Of a stretch of 64,000 bases of DNA, positions 53,439-64,000 are shown piece by piece. The notes below the pieces were generated by a model, which saw only the letters and a program-made list of their open reading frames with translations, searched no databases and had not been told where the DNA came from. Source of the DNA: Halorientalis sp. LT38 (lineage in GTDB: Archaea > Halobacteriota > Halobacteria > Halobacteriales > Haloarculaceae); NCBI RefSeq assembly GCF_037031225.1, contig NZ_JAYEZN010000001.1, forward strand, positions 1,860,001 to 1,924,000, given 5' to 3'. Within the stretch, counting starts at the first letter, position 1. Every line of letters starts with the position of its first letter. Position numbers and translations under genes: made by a program.

Positions 53439-54581
53439 ATGGCCGGCCAAGACCGGAAGAGCCTCGCCTACGAGCTCGGCCGCGCGAGCGCCCGCTCCGG
53501 GTCGGCGGGGTCGCCGCGGGGGCTCGCTGCGATGCTGTCGGGCTTTGCGCTCGTGCTCTTTTTCCTCGGCGTCGTCTCCGGCCTGGAACTGGTCGGCATC
53601 CTGTTCCTGGCCATCGTGATCGTCGCGGTCGACAGCGCGGTCGTCGTGGTCCAGGCCACGGAGAAACGCGTGCTGACGGTGCTGGGCAGCTACCGGAAGA
53701 CGCTCGAACCGGGGCTCAACGTCGTGCCGCCGTTCGTCTCGCGGACCCACGCCTTCGACATGCGCACGCAGACGCTGGACGTGCCCCAGCAGGAGGCGAT
53801 CACGCGGGACAACTCCCCGGTCACCGCCGACGCCGTCATCTACGTGAAGGTCATGGACGCGAAGAAGGCCTACCTCGAAGTCGAGGACTACACCAACGCC
53901 GTCTCCAACCTCGCCCAGACGACGTTGCGGGCCGTCCTGGGCGACATGGAACTGGACGAGACGCTCAGCAAGCGCGGCCAGATCAACGCCGCCATCCGCC
54001 GGGAACTGGACGCCCCGACCGACGAGTGGGGCGTCCGCGTCGAGTCCGTCGAGGTCCGGGAGGTCAAACCCTCCATCGACGTGCAGGACGCGATGGAACA
54101 GCAGACCGCCGCCGAGCGCCGCCGGCGCGCCATGATCCTCGAAGCCCAGGGGGAACGCCGCTCGGCCATCGAGCGCGCGCAGGGGGACAAACAGTCGAAC
54201 GTCATCCGCGCGCAGGGCGAGAAACAGAGCCAGATCCTCGAAGCGCAGGGCGACGCGGTCTCCACAGTATTGCGAGCGCGGTCCGCGGAGTCGATGGGCG
54301 AACGCGCCGTCATCGACCGCGGGCTGGAGACCCTCGAGAACATCGGCCGGGGCGAGTCCACGACCTTCGTCCTGCCGCAGGAACTCTCCTCGCTGGTCGG
54401 CCGCTACGGGAAACACCTCACCGGCAGCGACGTCCGGGCGGACGGCCAGTCGCTGCAGAGCCTCGACTTCGACGACGAGACGCGCGAACTCCTCGGTCTG
54501 GACGACGTCGAGTCGACGCTCGAAACCCTCGATACGGACGTCGAGCGACCCCCCGAAGTGGCCGCTAACGGAGAGGACTGA
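53439..54581 (+). CDS. SPFH/Band 7 stomatin-like protein
   Basis: A 380-residue membrane-organising protein. The N-terminal region has two hydrophobic segments (about 28-48 and 52-68). The Band 7 domain (about 70-220) includes VVQATEKRVLTVLGSYRKTL, GLNVVPPFVSRTHAFDMRTQ, TLDVPQQEAITRDN and VKVMDAKKAYLEVEDY. A long Ala/Glu/Arg helix follows (MEQQTAAERRRRAMILEAQG and onward, repeated QG[DE]KQS motifs), then PQELSSLVGRYGKHL. Such proteins form oligomers at membranes and often pair with NfeD proteases; no nfeD is adjacent here. Confidence 0.94.
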   Translation: MAGQDRKSLAYELGRASARSGSAGSPRGLAAMLSGFALVLFFLGVVSGLELVGILFLAIVIVAVDSAVVVVQATEKRVLTVLGSYRKTLEPGLNVVPPFVSRTHAFDMRTQTLDVPQQEAITRDNSPVTADAVIYVKVMDAKKAYLEVEDYTNAVSNLAQTTLRAVLGDMELDETLSKRGQINAAIRRELDAPTDEWGVRVESVEVREVKPSIDVQDAMEQQTAAERRRRAMILEAQGERRSAIERAQGDKQSNVIRAQGEKQSQILEAQGDAVSTVLRARSAESMGERAVIDRGLETLENIGRGESTTFVLPQELSSLVGRYGKHLTGSDVRADGQSLQSLDFDDETRELLGLDDVESTLETLDTDVERPPEVAANGED

Positions 54582-54667
54582 CCGAACGTCCACGGATCTC
54601 GTTTCTGGCCCACCGTCCGTTCGGGATCACAACTATTGAGCGGGCGGGCGACGATTCGCCAGCCAGG

Positions 54668-55464
54668 ATGCCAGCGCTCTCGAGGCTCACCGTCTATCCC
54701 GTCAAGTCCCTCGACGGACTCGACCGCGACGCCGCGACCGTCGGCGCACGGGGCGCGCTCGACCGCGATCGCGAGTACGCCATGTTCGATGCCGACGGCG
54801 AGTACGTCAACGGGAAGGCCACCGCACGGGTCCACCGCCTCCGGTCGGCGTTCCACCCCGCGACTCACGAACTGACCCTGTGGCGCCACGGCGAGGCGGA
54901 GCGCCACGCCTTCCACCTGCGCGAGGAAGCCGGCCGGGCGGCCTGCGGCGAGTGGCTGACGGACTTCTTCGGCGAACCCGTCACCGTCGAGCGCGACGAC
55001 GCGGGCGGCTATCCGGACGACCAGGAACTGCACGGGCCGACGGTCATCAGCACCGGGACCGTGCGGGAGGTGGCCGACTGGTTCGACCTGCCGCCCGAGA
55101 ACGTCCGGCGGCGGCTACGGGCCTGCATCGAGATCGACAGTACCGAACCGTTCTGGGAGGATCGGCTGTTCGCCGACCACGGGGAGGTGGTCGAGTTCTC
55201 GATCGGCGACTGCACCCTCTACGGCGTCAACCCGTGCCAGCGCTGCGTCGTCCCGACGCGGGACCCCGACACGGGCGAGGCGATCGAGGACTTCCGCGAG
55301 CGGTTCGTCGAGAAGCGCGAGGCGACCCTGCCGGCGTGGACGCCCTCGGACCGGTTCGATCACCCCTATAGGCTCATGCTGAACACCGTCGTGCCGGAGG
55401 ACTCGTGGCATACGGAGATCGCGGTCGGGGACGCCGTCGAGATCGAGGGCGTCCGGCCGGAACC

Positions 55465-55468
<4 letters not shown>
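54668..55468 (+). CDS. MOSC domain protein (MOSC_N plus MOSC)
   Basis: A 266-residue protein. The MOSC N-terminal beta-barrel is [22 protein letters not shown] then [18 protein letters not shown]. The MOSC domain has [11 protein letters not shown] and the conserved cysteine in [18 protein letters not shown]. Members bind molybdenum cofactor sulfur and can reduce N-hydroxylated compounds (YcbX/mARC-like). It converges on uvrB with stop codons overlapping by 4 bases (CTAG shared on opposite strands). Confidence 0.93.
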
Positions 55469-57528
<2,060 letters not shown>

Positions 57529-57596
57529 TGGCCAGAGTCAGGGGCCGGAGGAACTTCAGACGCTCGCCTCGCCGGTCGGTAGCGGTTTACTGCCGA

Positions 57597-57608
57597 GCGA
57601 ATATTCGC
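57597..57608. repeat. Perfect 12-bp palindrome upstream of uvrB
   Basis: GCGAATATTCGC, 69-80 nt upstream of the uvrB ATG. It may be a regulator site or chance. Confidence 0.35.
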
Positions 57609-57751
57609 CACCTTGGTTAGACGATTCGCGTTTCAGTTAACTTGCTGTGCCCCCGAGGTGCTGGCGGTCCTCCGATCCTGACTCTCCCGGCGAGCGACCC
57701 GTCGGGCCTCCCCGCCCGAAACCTAACTGACTGGCCGTCGAAGCGCGAATC

Positions 57752-58027
57752 ATGCAGGTGTACTGCACCGACGGCACGGTCTTTCGCTGCCGGAGCTTCG
57801 AGGTCGCCGAGTACGGCGTGCACCTCTACGGCACGCCGCCCGACGCGGACGAGGAGCGCTACGCCGGCGACCCCGAACAGGTCGGCTTCGTTCCCCACGA
57901 CCGGCTGTGGTACGTCCTCCCCGAGGGCGTGATATCGGCGGCGATCCAGCCGGCACAGCCACAGCCTGCCGCCGCGCCGGAGACGCAGCCACAGCGCCCG
58001 CAGCCGCCGACCGCCCGGAACCGGTGA
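57752..58027 (+). CDS. Small hypothetical protein with Pro/Gln-rich tail
   Basis: A 91-residue protein. The N-terminal two thirds read YCTDGTVFRCRSFEVAEYG, VHLYGTPPDADEERYA and GFVPHDRLWYVLPEGV, a beta-rich pattern repeated in some haloarchaeal small proteins. The last 25 residues are Pro/Gln/Ala repeats (QPAQPQPAAAPETQPQ). No known domain. It lies 55 nt before the HEAT-repeat gene and may share its transcript. Confidence 0.75.
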   Translation: MQVYCTDGTVFRCRSFEVAEYGVHLYGTPPDADEERYAGDPEQVGFVPHDRLWYVLPEGVISAAIQPAQPQPAAAPETQPQRPQPPTARNR

Positions 58028-58082
58028 ATCAGGGGCGGAAACGGAGCCAGCGGTTTTTGAGGTGGCGTCCGTTCCACGGGGC

Positions 58083-58835
58083 ATGGACGCCGCCCTCCCC
58101 GCCCGGGTCGAGGAGATCGAACCCGGGACGGTCCACCGCCGGCCCCGACGCAGCCGCCACGTCAGGCTGCGGCCGCTCGACTCGGGACCCCTCGTCGTCT
58201 ACGATCCGCGGACGGTGGTGACTCCCGACGCGGTGGGGACCGACCGCGAGGTGGAACTCTCGGCGGTTGTGCCCTCTGTCGAGTCCTGTCCGGCCGACGA
58301 GAGAGGCATCGAGCCCGGCCCCGACGGCGAGACGGTGACGCTCACGGGCGTCGCCGTCGGGTTCGAGACGGACGGGACCGAAGGACTGCTCGACGTCGGC
58401 GCGGGGACGATCCGGTTCGACACGGCTGCCGTCGACCGCCGACTCGCGGTCGGCGACCGCCTGTGTCTGGCGGATCCGGTCGTCCACGTCACCGGGATGT
58501 CACCGGCGGGGCAGTCCATGGAGGGGTATCTGGCGCAACTGGACGGCGCGGACCCGGCAGCGCGCCGGGAGGCGGCGATGCACCTCGGCCACCGCGCCAG
58601 CGAGCGGGCGGTCGACCGGCTGGTCGCCCGGTTCCGGGACGAGGGCGAAGCCGACGTCCGCCGGGCGGTCGTGACGGCGCTCGGTCGCCTCGCGGTGACG
58701 GCCCGCCGGCCGGACGAGCGGCCGGATCCGCGAATTCGGTCGACGCTCGAGGCCGCGACGGGCGACGAGTCCGGGACGGTCAGGGACGCCGCCGACGAGT
58801 GGCTCGACCGGGTCGCCGCCTACTGGTTCCCCTGA
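58083..58835 (+). CDS. HEAT-repeat protein
   Basis: A 250-residue soluble protein. The N-terminal half (about 1-145) is beta-rich with strand patterns ETVTLTGVAVGFETDG and GAGTIRFDTAAVD. The C-terminal half has HEAT-like helices: LDGADPAARREAAMHLGHRA, FRDEGEADVRRAVVTALGRLA and GDESGTVRDAADEWLDRVAA. ATG 58083 follows a TTTTTG box at about -28. The last 16 nt overlap the convergent MFS gene. Probably a protein-interaction role. Confidence 0.85.
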   Translation: MDAALPARVEEIEPGTVHRRPRRSRHVRLRPLDSGPLVVYDPRTVVTPDAVGTDREVELSAVVPSVESCPADERGIEPGPDGETVTLTGVAVGFETDGTEGLLDVGAGTIRFDTAAVDRRLAVGDRLCLADPVVHVTGMSPAGQSMEGYLAQLDGADPAARREAAMHLGHRASERAVDRLVARFRDEGEADVRRAVVTALGRLAVTARRPDERPDPRIRSTLEAATGDESGTVRDAADEWLDRVAAYWFP

Positions 58836-60100
58836 GCGGTCCGGTAGAGTGCGAACGTGGCGAGCAGGGCGATGACGCTGGCGGCCGTCGCGAGCACGAA
58901 CGCGACCCGGTAGCCCGTCGTCGAGTACACCTGCGCGCCGCCGATGGTTTCGCCGGTCAGGTAGGCGTCGAGGATCAGCCCCATCAGCGTCGGGAACAGC
59001 GCCGCGCCGAGGAAGGCGAGCGTGTTGACCGCGCCGGTCGCGACGCCGCTGGCGCCGCTGACGTGGCTCTCCTTGACGATCGTGTAGCCCAGCGCGTACC
59101 CGCCCGCGAGGAAGCCGGTGGCGAAGAAGGCCGCCCCGACGACCGGCAGCGGCGGCTTTCCGGTCACGGCCAGCAGCCCGAACGTGGCGGCGTAGGCCAG
59201 CTGGGAGAGCACTAACAGCCCCAGCCGACCTTCGGTCCGGTCGGAGAGCCAGCCGATCAGGGGCGGCCCGACCAGCATGCCGGCGCTCCCCAGCAGGGTG
59301 TACGTCGACGCGGTCGTGACCGAGACGCCGTAGGTCTGGACGACGTAGGGCACGCCCCACAGCCCGAAGACGGTGAGGTTGAGGCCGGTCCCGCAGAACA
59401 TCACCAGCCCGACCAGCCAGGTCTCGCGCTCCCGGAGGACGGCGAGGGTGTTGTCCACGACGGCCGACAGCGACGGATTCTCGGCCTTCGGCACGCCGTC
59501 GATCTCCGGCAGGCCGGCCCCGGCCGGCGAATCCCGCACGAACACGAAGGCCAGCCCCGCCAGCGCGAAGCCGCCGATCCCGAGCCCGAAGAGCGTCGTC
59601 CGCCAGTCGGTGGCCGCGACCAGGATGGCAAGCGGCGTCGTCGCGAGGATCCCGCCGAAGCCGGCGGCGGCGATGGTCAGCCCGCTCATGCGGGCGAACT
59701 CGGTGGGTCGGAACCAGTTGGCACAGAAGCGCAGCGTGGCGATGAAGATGAGGCTCGCGCCCAGGCCGATCAGCGCGCGAGCGATGAAGGCGATGGCGTA
59801 GGAGTCCGCGACCCCCAGGGCCAGCGCCCCGACGCTCATGCCCGCCGTCCCGAGGGTCACGACGCGGCGGCTCCCGATCCGGTCGGCGATGACGCCCGCC
59901 GGCAGTTGCATCGCCGCGTAGATGTAGAAGAAGGAGGCGTGCAGCGTCCCCAGTTCCGCCCCGGTCGTGTCGAACGCGACCGTCAACTGTTCGGCGAGCA
60001 CGGCCGTCGAGAGCCGGTGGACGCTGACGAGGGCAAAGGCCGCCGCGAGCGCGGTCCACGCGATCCAGCGCCGCTTCGTCGGATCCGACCAGATACGCAC
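58820..60100 (-). CDS. Major facilitator superfamily transporter
   Basis: A 426-residue membrane transporter with about twelve helices. Motif A is in AGVIADRIGSRRVVTLG (helices 2-3), and its second-half copy is IGWLSDRTEGRLGLLVLS. Other features: RALIGLGASLIFIATLRF, then central loop VFVRDSPAGAGLPEIDG. GTG 60100 is chosen because a CTTAAC box lies 25-30 nt upstream; another GTG at 60151 would add 17 less hydrophobic residues. Resembles the nitrate/nitrite and hexose-phosphate-like branches only weakly, so substrate is unknown. Confidence 0.9.
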   Translation of the reverse strand: MRIWSDPTKRRWIAWTALAAAFALVSVHRLSTAVLAEQLTVAFDTTGAELGTLHASFFYIYAAMQLPAGVIADRIGSRRVVTLGTAGMSVGALALGVADSYAIAFIARALIGLGASLIFIATLRFCANWFRPTEFARMSGLTIAAAGFGGILATTPLAILVAATDWRTTLFGLGIGGFALAGLAFVFVRDSPAGAGLPEIDGVPKAENPSLSAVVDNTLAVLRERETWLVGLVMFCGTGLNLTVFGLWGVPYVVQTYGVSVTTASTYTLLGSAGMLVGPPLIGWLSDRTEGRLGLLVLSQLAYAATFGLLAVTGKPPLPVVGAAFFATGFLAGGYALGYTIVKESHVSGASGVATGAVNTLAFLGAALFPTLMGLILDAYLTGETIGGAQVYSTTGYRVAFVLATAASVIALLATFALYRTAQGNQ

Positions 60101-60246
60101 ACTCCCCGGTGGAACCGGCAGGCTGTTAAGCGTTCGTAGTCCGGCAGCCACCAGCGTTCGGCCCGGGGCCGTGTAGTTGGAACAATGTTTGCGATTGTCA
60201 CACAGAGATCAGGTGCGGCAGGCACCGCGGCGACGCGACGGCTGGC

Positions 60247-60870
60247 TCAGCAGACCGGCTTCGGGTTGACGCCGAGGTCCTCGAGCGTGTCGAAGTAGTC
60301 GTCGTAGGCGGCCTGGACGGCCCCGACGGCGGCCTCGTGGGCCAGGTCCGCGTCGTCCTCGGAGTCACAGACCGCGGCCACGGCGTCGGCCGCGTCGTCG
60401 ACGACCGACTCGACGGCGTCGCGCACGTCACGGAACGTGCTGGCGGTCTGCGGTGCGGCCTGCCCGACGAAGAAGCCGACCGCCTGGGAGACCTTGTTCT
60501 CGACGACCAGCGCCCAGCCGACGACGCCGCCGACGCGTTCGGGTTCGGTGTCCAGGCCCTGGAGGAACTCCGTCAGGGGCGCCGGTGCGCCGGCCTCGTG
60601 GTCGCCGAGTTCACCGGCCACAGTGCCGTACTGCTCGCCGGCCAGGTCGGCGACGCTGGCGAAGAGGTCGCCGGCGGCCCCGTCGGCCTCGTCGGTCCAG
60701 GACTCGAAGGTCGACGCCGCGTGGTGGAAGGTGTCCGCGATGGCCGTCAGGACGGGCCCTTCCTCCATCTCGCCGCCGGTGTCGGCGTACAGCGACTTCG
60801 ACGAACCGAGGCGGGAGAGTTCGGTCTGCTGTTCCTGGCGGACGCCGTCGAGGAAGTCCTCGGGATTCAT
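60247..60870 (-). CDS. All-helical conserved hypothetical protein
   Basis: A 207-residue acidic protein. Opening MNPEDFLDGVRQEQQTELSR, then TAIADTFHHAASTFESW, LADLAGEQYGTV and VVGWALVVENKVSQAVGFFV; helices dominate, reminiscent of a four-helix ferritin-like bundle but without a clear metal-binding pattern. The C-terminus ends NPKPVC with a terminal cysteine. Conserved in haloarchaea to my recollection. Function unknown. Confidence 0.75.
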   Translation of the reverse strand: MNPEDFLDGVRQEQQTELSRLGSSKSLYADTGGEMEEGPVLTAIADTFHHAASTFESWTDEADGAAGDLFASVADLAGEQYGTVAGELGDHEAGAPAPLTEFLQGLDTEPERVGGVVGWALVVENKVSQAVGFFVGQAAPQTASTFRDVRDAVESVVDDAADAVAAVCDSEDDADLAHEAAVGAVQAAYDDYFDTLEDLGVNPKPVC

Positions 60871-60970
60871 GCCCGGCGATTCGGCCGGCGGGCGCTTGTA
60901 AGCATCGACACGGGGAGCCGGTACGCCGTCCAGAAGTTTCACTTCGGCGTCGGAAGTAGTCCCAGGGGAG

Positions 60971-62224
60971 ATGGCCGTTCCACCCGTCGAGTCGCTGCCG
61001 ACGCTCGTCCTCCGGCTGGGGATCGCCTTCGGTGTCGGGGCCCTGATCGGCCTGGAGCGCGAGCACAGCGAGTCGGGCGGCACGTTCGCCGGCAGTCGCA
61101 CCTTCCCCCTGTTCGCCCTCTACGGGGCGCTCGTCGGCGCGTTCTATCCGGACGCCCTCCCGGTCGCCGTCGCCGCCATCGCCCTGCCCCTGACCGTCGC
61201 CTACGGAGCCAGGGTGTGGATCGAGCGGGACATCGGGCTCACCACGCTGACGGCGGCGTTGCTGACGGTCCTGCTGGGCGCGCTGGCCACCCACTCCCAG
61301 CAGGGTGCCGTCGTCACCATCATCGTCGGCGGGGTGGTCACCGCCCTGCTCTCGGCGAAAGGGGACCTCCACCGGCTCGCGGACCGCATGGACGACGCCG
61401 AGCAGCGCGCCATCGTGAAGTTCGTCCTCGTCGTGTTCGTCGTCCTGCCGGTCCTCCCGAATCGGGAACTGGACGCGCTGTTCGGCCTCAACCCCCGGTT
61501 CGTCTGGCTGATGGTCGTGTTCGTCACCGGCCTCAGTTTCGTCGCGTACGTCCTGAGTCGCGTCGTCGGGACCGAACGGGGCATCGCCCTCACCGGCATC
61601 CTCGGCGGGTTCGTCTCCTCGACGGCGACGACGGTCTCGATGGCCGAACAGACCCGGCAGTCGCCCGACCTGTACCAGCTGTGTGCCTTCTCGACGGTCG
61701 TCGCCGCCGTCGTGATGTTCCCGCGGGCGCTCGTCGAGGTCGCGGTCGTCAACCCCGCGCTCCTGCCGTCCGTGGCCGTCCCGCTGGGCGCGATGACGGC
61801 CGTCGGCGCGGTCGTCGCCGCCGTCGTCTACTGGCGGTCGGCCGTCGAGACGACCGTCGACGCTGACATCGAGAACCCGTTCCAGTTGCGGACGGCACTC
61901 TTCTTCGGGGCCCTGTTCGGTGCCGTCCTCTTGCTCTCGGACTACGCGAACGCCTGGCTGGGGGCCTCGGGGATCTACGCGGCGGCGTTCGTCTCCGGGC
62001 TCGCCGACGTGGACGCGATGACGATCACGCTGAGCAAACTCGCCGCCGAGGGCGCGGTCGAACCCGGGGTCGCCACCACTGGCATCGTCATCGCCGCCAC
62101 AGCCAACACGCTCGTCAAAGCCGGCCTGGCGTGGGTCATCGGGACGCGACAGCTCGGTGAACTCGTCACCGCCGTCCTCGGCGTCGTCGCCGCTGTCGGC
62201 CTCGGCATCGCGCTGCTCCTCTGA
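60971..62224 (+). CDS. MgtC/SapB-DUF4010 family membrane protein
   Basis: A 417-residue protein with about eleven hydrophobic helices. The N-terminal MgtC part has LGIAFGVGALIGLEREHSES and SRTFPLFALYGALVG. The C-terminal DUF4010 part includes GERGIALTG-like VGTERGIALTGILGGFVSSTATTVSMAEQ. A role in ion or metal homeostasis is suggested for bacterial relatives. Start ATG 60971 fits, with 100 nt to the divergent helical-protein gene. Confidence 0.92.
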   Translation: MAVPPVESLPTLVLRLGIAFGVGALIGLEREHSESGGTFAGSRTFPLFALYGALVGAFYPDALPVAVAAIALPLTVAYGARVWIERDIGLTTLTAALLTVLLGALATHSQQGAVVTIIVGGVVTALLSAKGDLHRLADRMDDAEQRAIVKFVLVVFVVLPVLPNRELDALFGLNPRFVWLMVVFVTGLSFVAYVLSRVVGTERGIALTGILGGFVSSTATTVSMAEQTRQSPDLYQLCAFSTVVAAVVMFPRALVEVAVVNPALLPSVAVPLGAMTAVGAVVAAVVYWRSAVETTVDADIENPFQLRTALFFGALFGAVLLLSDYANAWLGASGIYAAAFVSGLADVDAMTITLSKLAAEGAVEPGVATTGIVIAATANTLVKAGLAWVIGTRQLGELVTAVLGVVAAVGLGIALLL

Positions 62225-62297
62225 ACCTGCTCGAAAAATCCGCGTTCGTCGCGGGACGAGACGGCGAAACCGCCTCGGACGACGGTCTGCGCTACCC

Positions 62298-63155
62298 TCA
62301 GTCGCCCTTCTCGATGGGCGCACCGACCAGGTTGCCCCACTCGGTCCAGGACCCGTCGTAGTTGATGGTGTCCTCGTACCCGAGCAGTTCGTGGAGCGCG
62401 AACCACGCCACGGAGGAGCGCTCGCCGATGCGGCAGTAGGCGACCGTGGTGCCCCCGCCGTCGATGTCCTCGTCGGCGTAGAGCTCGCGGATCTCGTCGG
62501 CGGACTTGAAGGTGCCGTCGTCGTTCGTGACGGCGGCCCACGAGATGTTCTTCGCGCCGGGGATGTGGCCGCCGCGCTGGGCGGTCTCCTGGAGGCCCGG
62601 GGGCGCGAGGATCTCGCCGGAGAACTCCTCGGGCGAGCGGACGTCCACGAGCGGCAGGCCGCGCTCGATGGCGTTCTCGACGTCCTCGCGGTAGGCGCGG
62701 ATGGACTCGCGCGGGCCGGCGGCCTCGTAGTCCTGCGCGGAGAAGTCGGCGGGCTCGTCGGAGAGCGGGTAGTCGTTCTCGACCCAGTAGTCGCGGCCGC
62801 CGTCCATCAGGCGCACGTCGTCGTGGCCGTAGTACTTGAACTGCCAGTAGGTGTAGGCCGCAAACCAGTTGGAGTTGTCGCCGTAGAGGACGACCGTCGA
62901 GTCCTCGGTGATGCCGGCCTCGCCCATCGTCTGCTCGAAGTCCTCCTTCGAGAGGATGTCGCGGGTCGTCTGGTCCTGGAGGTCCGTCTCCCAGTTGAAG
63001 CCGATCGCGCCGGGCGCGTGGCCCTCCTCGTCGTAGAGCTCCGTGTCCACGTCCACTTCGGCCAGCCGATACTCCGGATCGTCGCTCTGGAAGTCGTCCA
63101 GATGGTCCTCGACCCAGTCCGCAGAGACGAGAACGTCTTTGGCGTAGTCGCTCAT
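62298..63155 (-). CDS. tssA: Sulfurtransferase with tandem rhodanese domains
   Basis: A 285-residue thiosulfate or 3-mercaptopyruvate sulfurtransferase. The N-terminal rhodanese domain (about 1-140) has RLAEVDVDTELYDEEGHAPG and VVLYGDNSNWFAAYTYW, where Asp replaces the active Cys, so it is structural. The C-terminal domain has PLVDVRSPEEFSG, HIPGAKNISW and the active Cys in VAYCRIGERSSVAWF, with the CRIGER loop. Divergent from another rhodanese gene 265 nt away. Confidence 0.94.
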   Translation of the reverse strand: MSDYAKDVLVSADWVEDHLDDFQSDDPEYRLAEVDVDTELYDEEGHAPGAIGFNWETDLQDQTTRDILSKEDFEQTMGEAGITEDSTVVLYGDNSNWFAAYTYWQFKYYGHDDVRLMDGGRDYWVENDYPLSDEPADFSAQDYEAAGPRESIRAYREDVENAIERGLPLVDVRSPEEFSGEILAPPGLQETAQRGGHIPGAKNISWAAVTNDDGTFKSADEIRELYADEDIDGGGTTVAYCRIGERSSVAWFALHELLGYEDTINYDGSWTEWGNLVGAPIEKGD

Positions 63156-63420
63156 ATGCGTCCATCCATACGTCCACGACTCATATAGTCCTGCACGTCA
63201 CGGCACGTTCCGCCACTCCTCCCCCCTGGCGGCAGTATTTACCCCTTTGGCGGCCACGGACGGTGCGGCCGGATCACACGTCGCGGGACGCGCAGCGCGG
63301 CCGACAGCCCACCGCCCGCATCGGCGACCGACCGACCCGTGAGAGTGTCGGTCAGTGTTGCCTCTATCTGAGAGAGAGCGAGAGAGAAGGCTTGAAACGG
63401 CCGCTCGCGTATCTGGGAGT

Positions 63421-64000
63421 ATGCACGAGGTAGTGGTTCCGGCGGCGTGGGTGGCCGACCGACGCGACGAGATCGTCCTCGTCGACGTCCGCGACGCCTG
63501 GGAGTTCGACGGCATCGGCCACGTCCCCGGCGCAGTGAACGTCCCGTTCGACTCCTTCCGGGCCGGCGACGACGCGGCCGGAAGCGCGGACGCCGACGAC
63601 GCCGGGAACGGAGCGAGCGGCGAGACCGGGATGCTCCCCGGCGGCGACGTCTTCGCCGCCCTCATGGGCGAGGCGGGCATCTCCCGCGAGGACCGCGTCG
63701 TCGCCTACGACGACCACCACGGCGTCTTCGCCGCGCGGTTGCTCCTGACCGCCGAACTGTACGGGCACGACCCCGACAGACTCCACCTGCTGGACGGGGA
63801 CTTCTCGTCCTGGCAACGCGAACGCGAGACCACGAGCGACGCCACGGCCGTCGAGCCGGCGACCTACGAGACGGAGAGTCCTGGTGAGATCGAGACGCCG
63901 CTTGTCGGCGCCGACGCGGTGGCGGCCGCCGCCGACGACCCAGAAGCCGTCGTCGTCGACACCCGCGAGGACTGGGAGTTCGAGGAGGGCCACGTCCCCG
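63421..64000 (+). CDS. Second rhodanese-domain sulfurtransferase (3' cut by window end)
   Basis: The visible 193 residues open MHEVVVPAAWVADRRDEIVL and contain the first rhodanese domain with LVDVRDAWEFDGIGHVPGAV and VVAYDDHHGVFAARLLL, where the active Cys position is Asp (inactive domain). A second domain begins VVVDTREDWEFEEGHVP and is cut at base 64000; the active Cys, if present, would be beyond. It is divergent from tssA. An Asp/Ala/Gly-rich insert (about residues 46-68) is unusual. Confidence 0.9.
   Translation, partial: MHEVVVPAAWVADRRDEIVLVDVRDAWEFDGIGHVPGAVNVPFDSFRAGDDAAGSADADDAGNGASGETGMLPGGDVFAALMGEAGISREDRVVAYDDHHGVFAARLLLTAELYGHDPDRLHLLDGDFSSWQRERETTSDATAVEPATYETESPGEIETPLVGADAVAAAADDPEAVVVDTREDWEFEEGHVP

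Noticed and set aside
63371-63394. GA-rich run as a possible repeat element or CRISPR-like structure
   Set aside because: It is a single short purine tract with no repeated units or spacers.

Overview
The window is a GC-rich chromosomal segment (roughly two thirds G+C) from a haloarchaeon (class Halobacteria). The sequence signs are very acidic proteins, archaeal ribosomal proteins (L39e, L31e) and aIF6, a bacteriorhodopsin gene, twin-arginine signal peptides, Bat/HalOD1-type regulators, and many start codons 25-30 nt downstream of TATA-like boxes, which implies leaderless mRNAs. Haloarculaceae-like relatives are plausible, but genus cannot be fixed from this sequence. No tRNA, rRNA, insertion sequence, CRISPR array or prophage was seen. 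It reads as core chromosome with small accessory patches.

Layout. 1-5.2 kb: 3' part of mutS, then a leftward group of HAD hydrolase, mismatch endonuclease nucS, a hypothetical gene and the tRNA thiolase thiI. 5.2-8.3 kb: a retinal/proton-pump cassette of bop, lycopene cyclase crtY and the retinal-forming dioxygenase brp/blh, with a UAS-like element and TATA box before bop. 8.4-14.4 kb, all leftward: exported EEP-family hydrolase, eif6-rpl31e-rpl39e, ZIP metal transporter, Tat-exported PhoD phosphatase, thpR. 14.5-18.5 kb rightward: TPR protein, DUF424, enolase-superfamily enzyme, thioesterase, sufS. 18.7-20.6 kb: azlCD and sufU. 20.6-28.3 kb: sensor kinase, threonine synthase, UspA-like protein, serA, RecA-like regulator, serB. 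28.5-31 kb: SCP2-like protein, Bat-type regulator, HalOD1 protein, hicAB toxin-antitoxin.

31-41.7 kb: two paralogous O-acetylhomoserine sulfhydrylase genes (one in an operon with metX) flank a signalling block. That block has a 5-PAS/2-GAF histidine kinase overlapping a response regulator, which overlaps a receiver-GAF-Bat regulator, followed by a duplicated winged-helix (DUF7344-like) protein. 41.8-50.7 kb: small secreted protein, TraB-like protein, class V aminotransferase, NAD-dependent DNA ligase, small hypotheticals including a tandem duplicate pair, uvrC. 50.9-57.5 kb: a surface protein with three cysteine repeats and calcium-type repeats, a DUF7344 membrane protein, stomatin-like SPFH protein, MOSC protein, uvrB. 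57.7-64 kb: small hypotheticals, HEAT-repeat protein, MFS transporter, MgtC/DUF4010 membrane protein and two divergent tandem-rhodanese sulfurtransferases, the last cut by the window end.

How the genes work together. DNA repair is strongly represented (mutS, nucS, ligA, uvrC, uvrB). Sulfur and amino-acid metabolism form a second theme (thiI, sufS/sufU, metY x2, metX, thrC, serA, serB, rhodaneses). Light energy and its regulation form a third (bop-crtY-brp plus several Bat/HalOD1-type regulators). The least explained items are the three-repeat cysteine surface protein at 50.9 kb and the large kinase-receiver-Bat relay at 32.6-38.4 kb.
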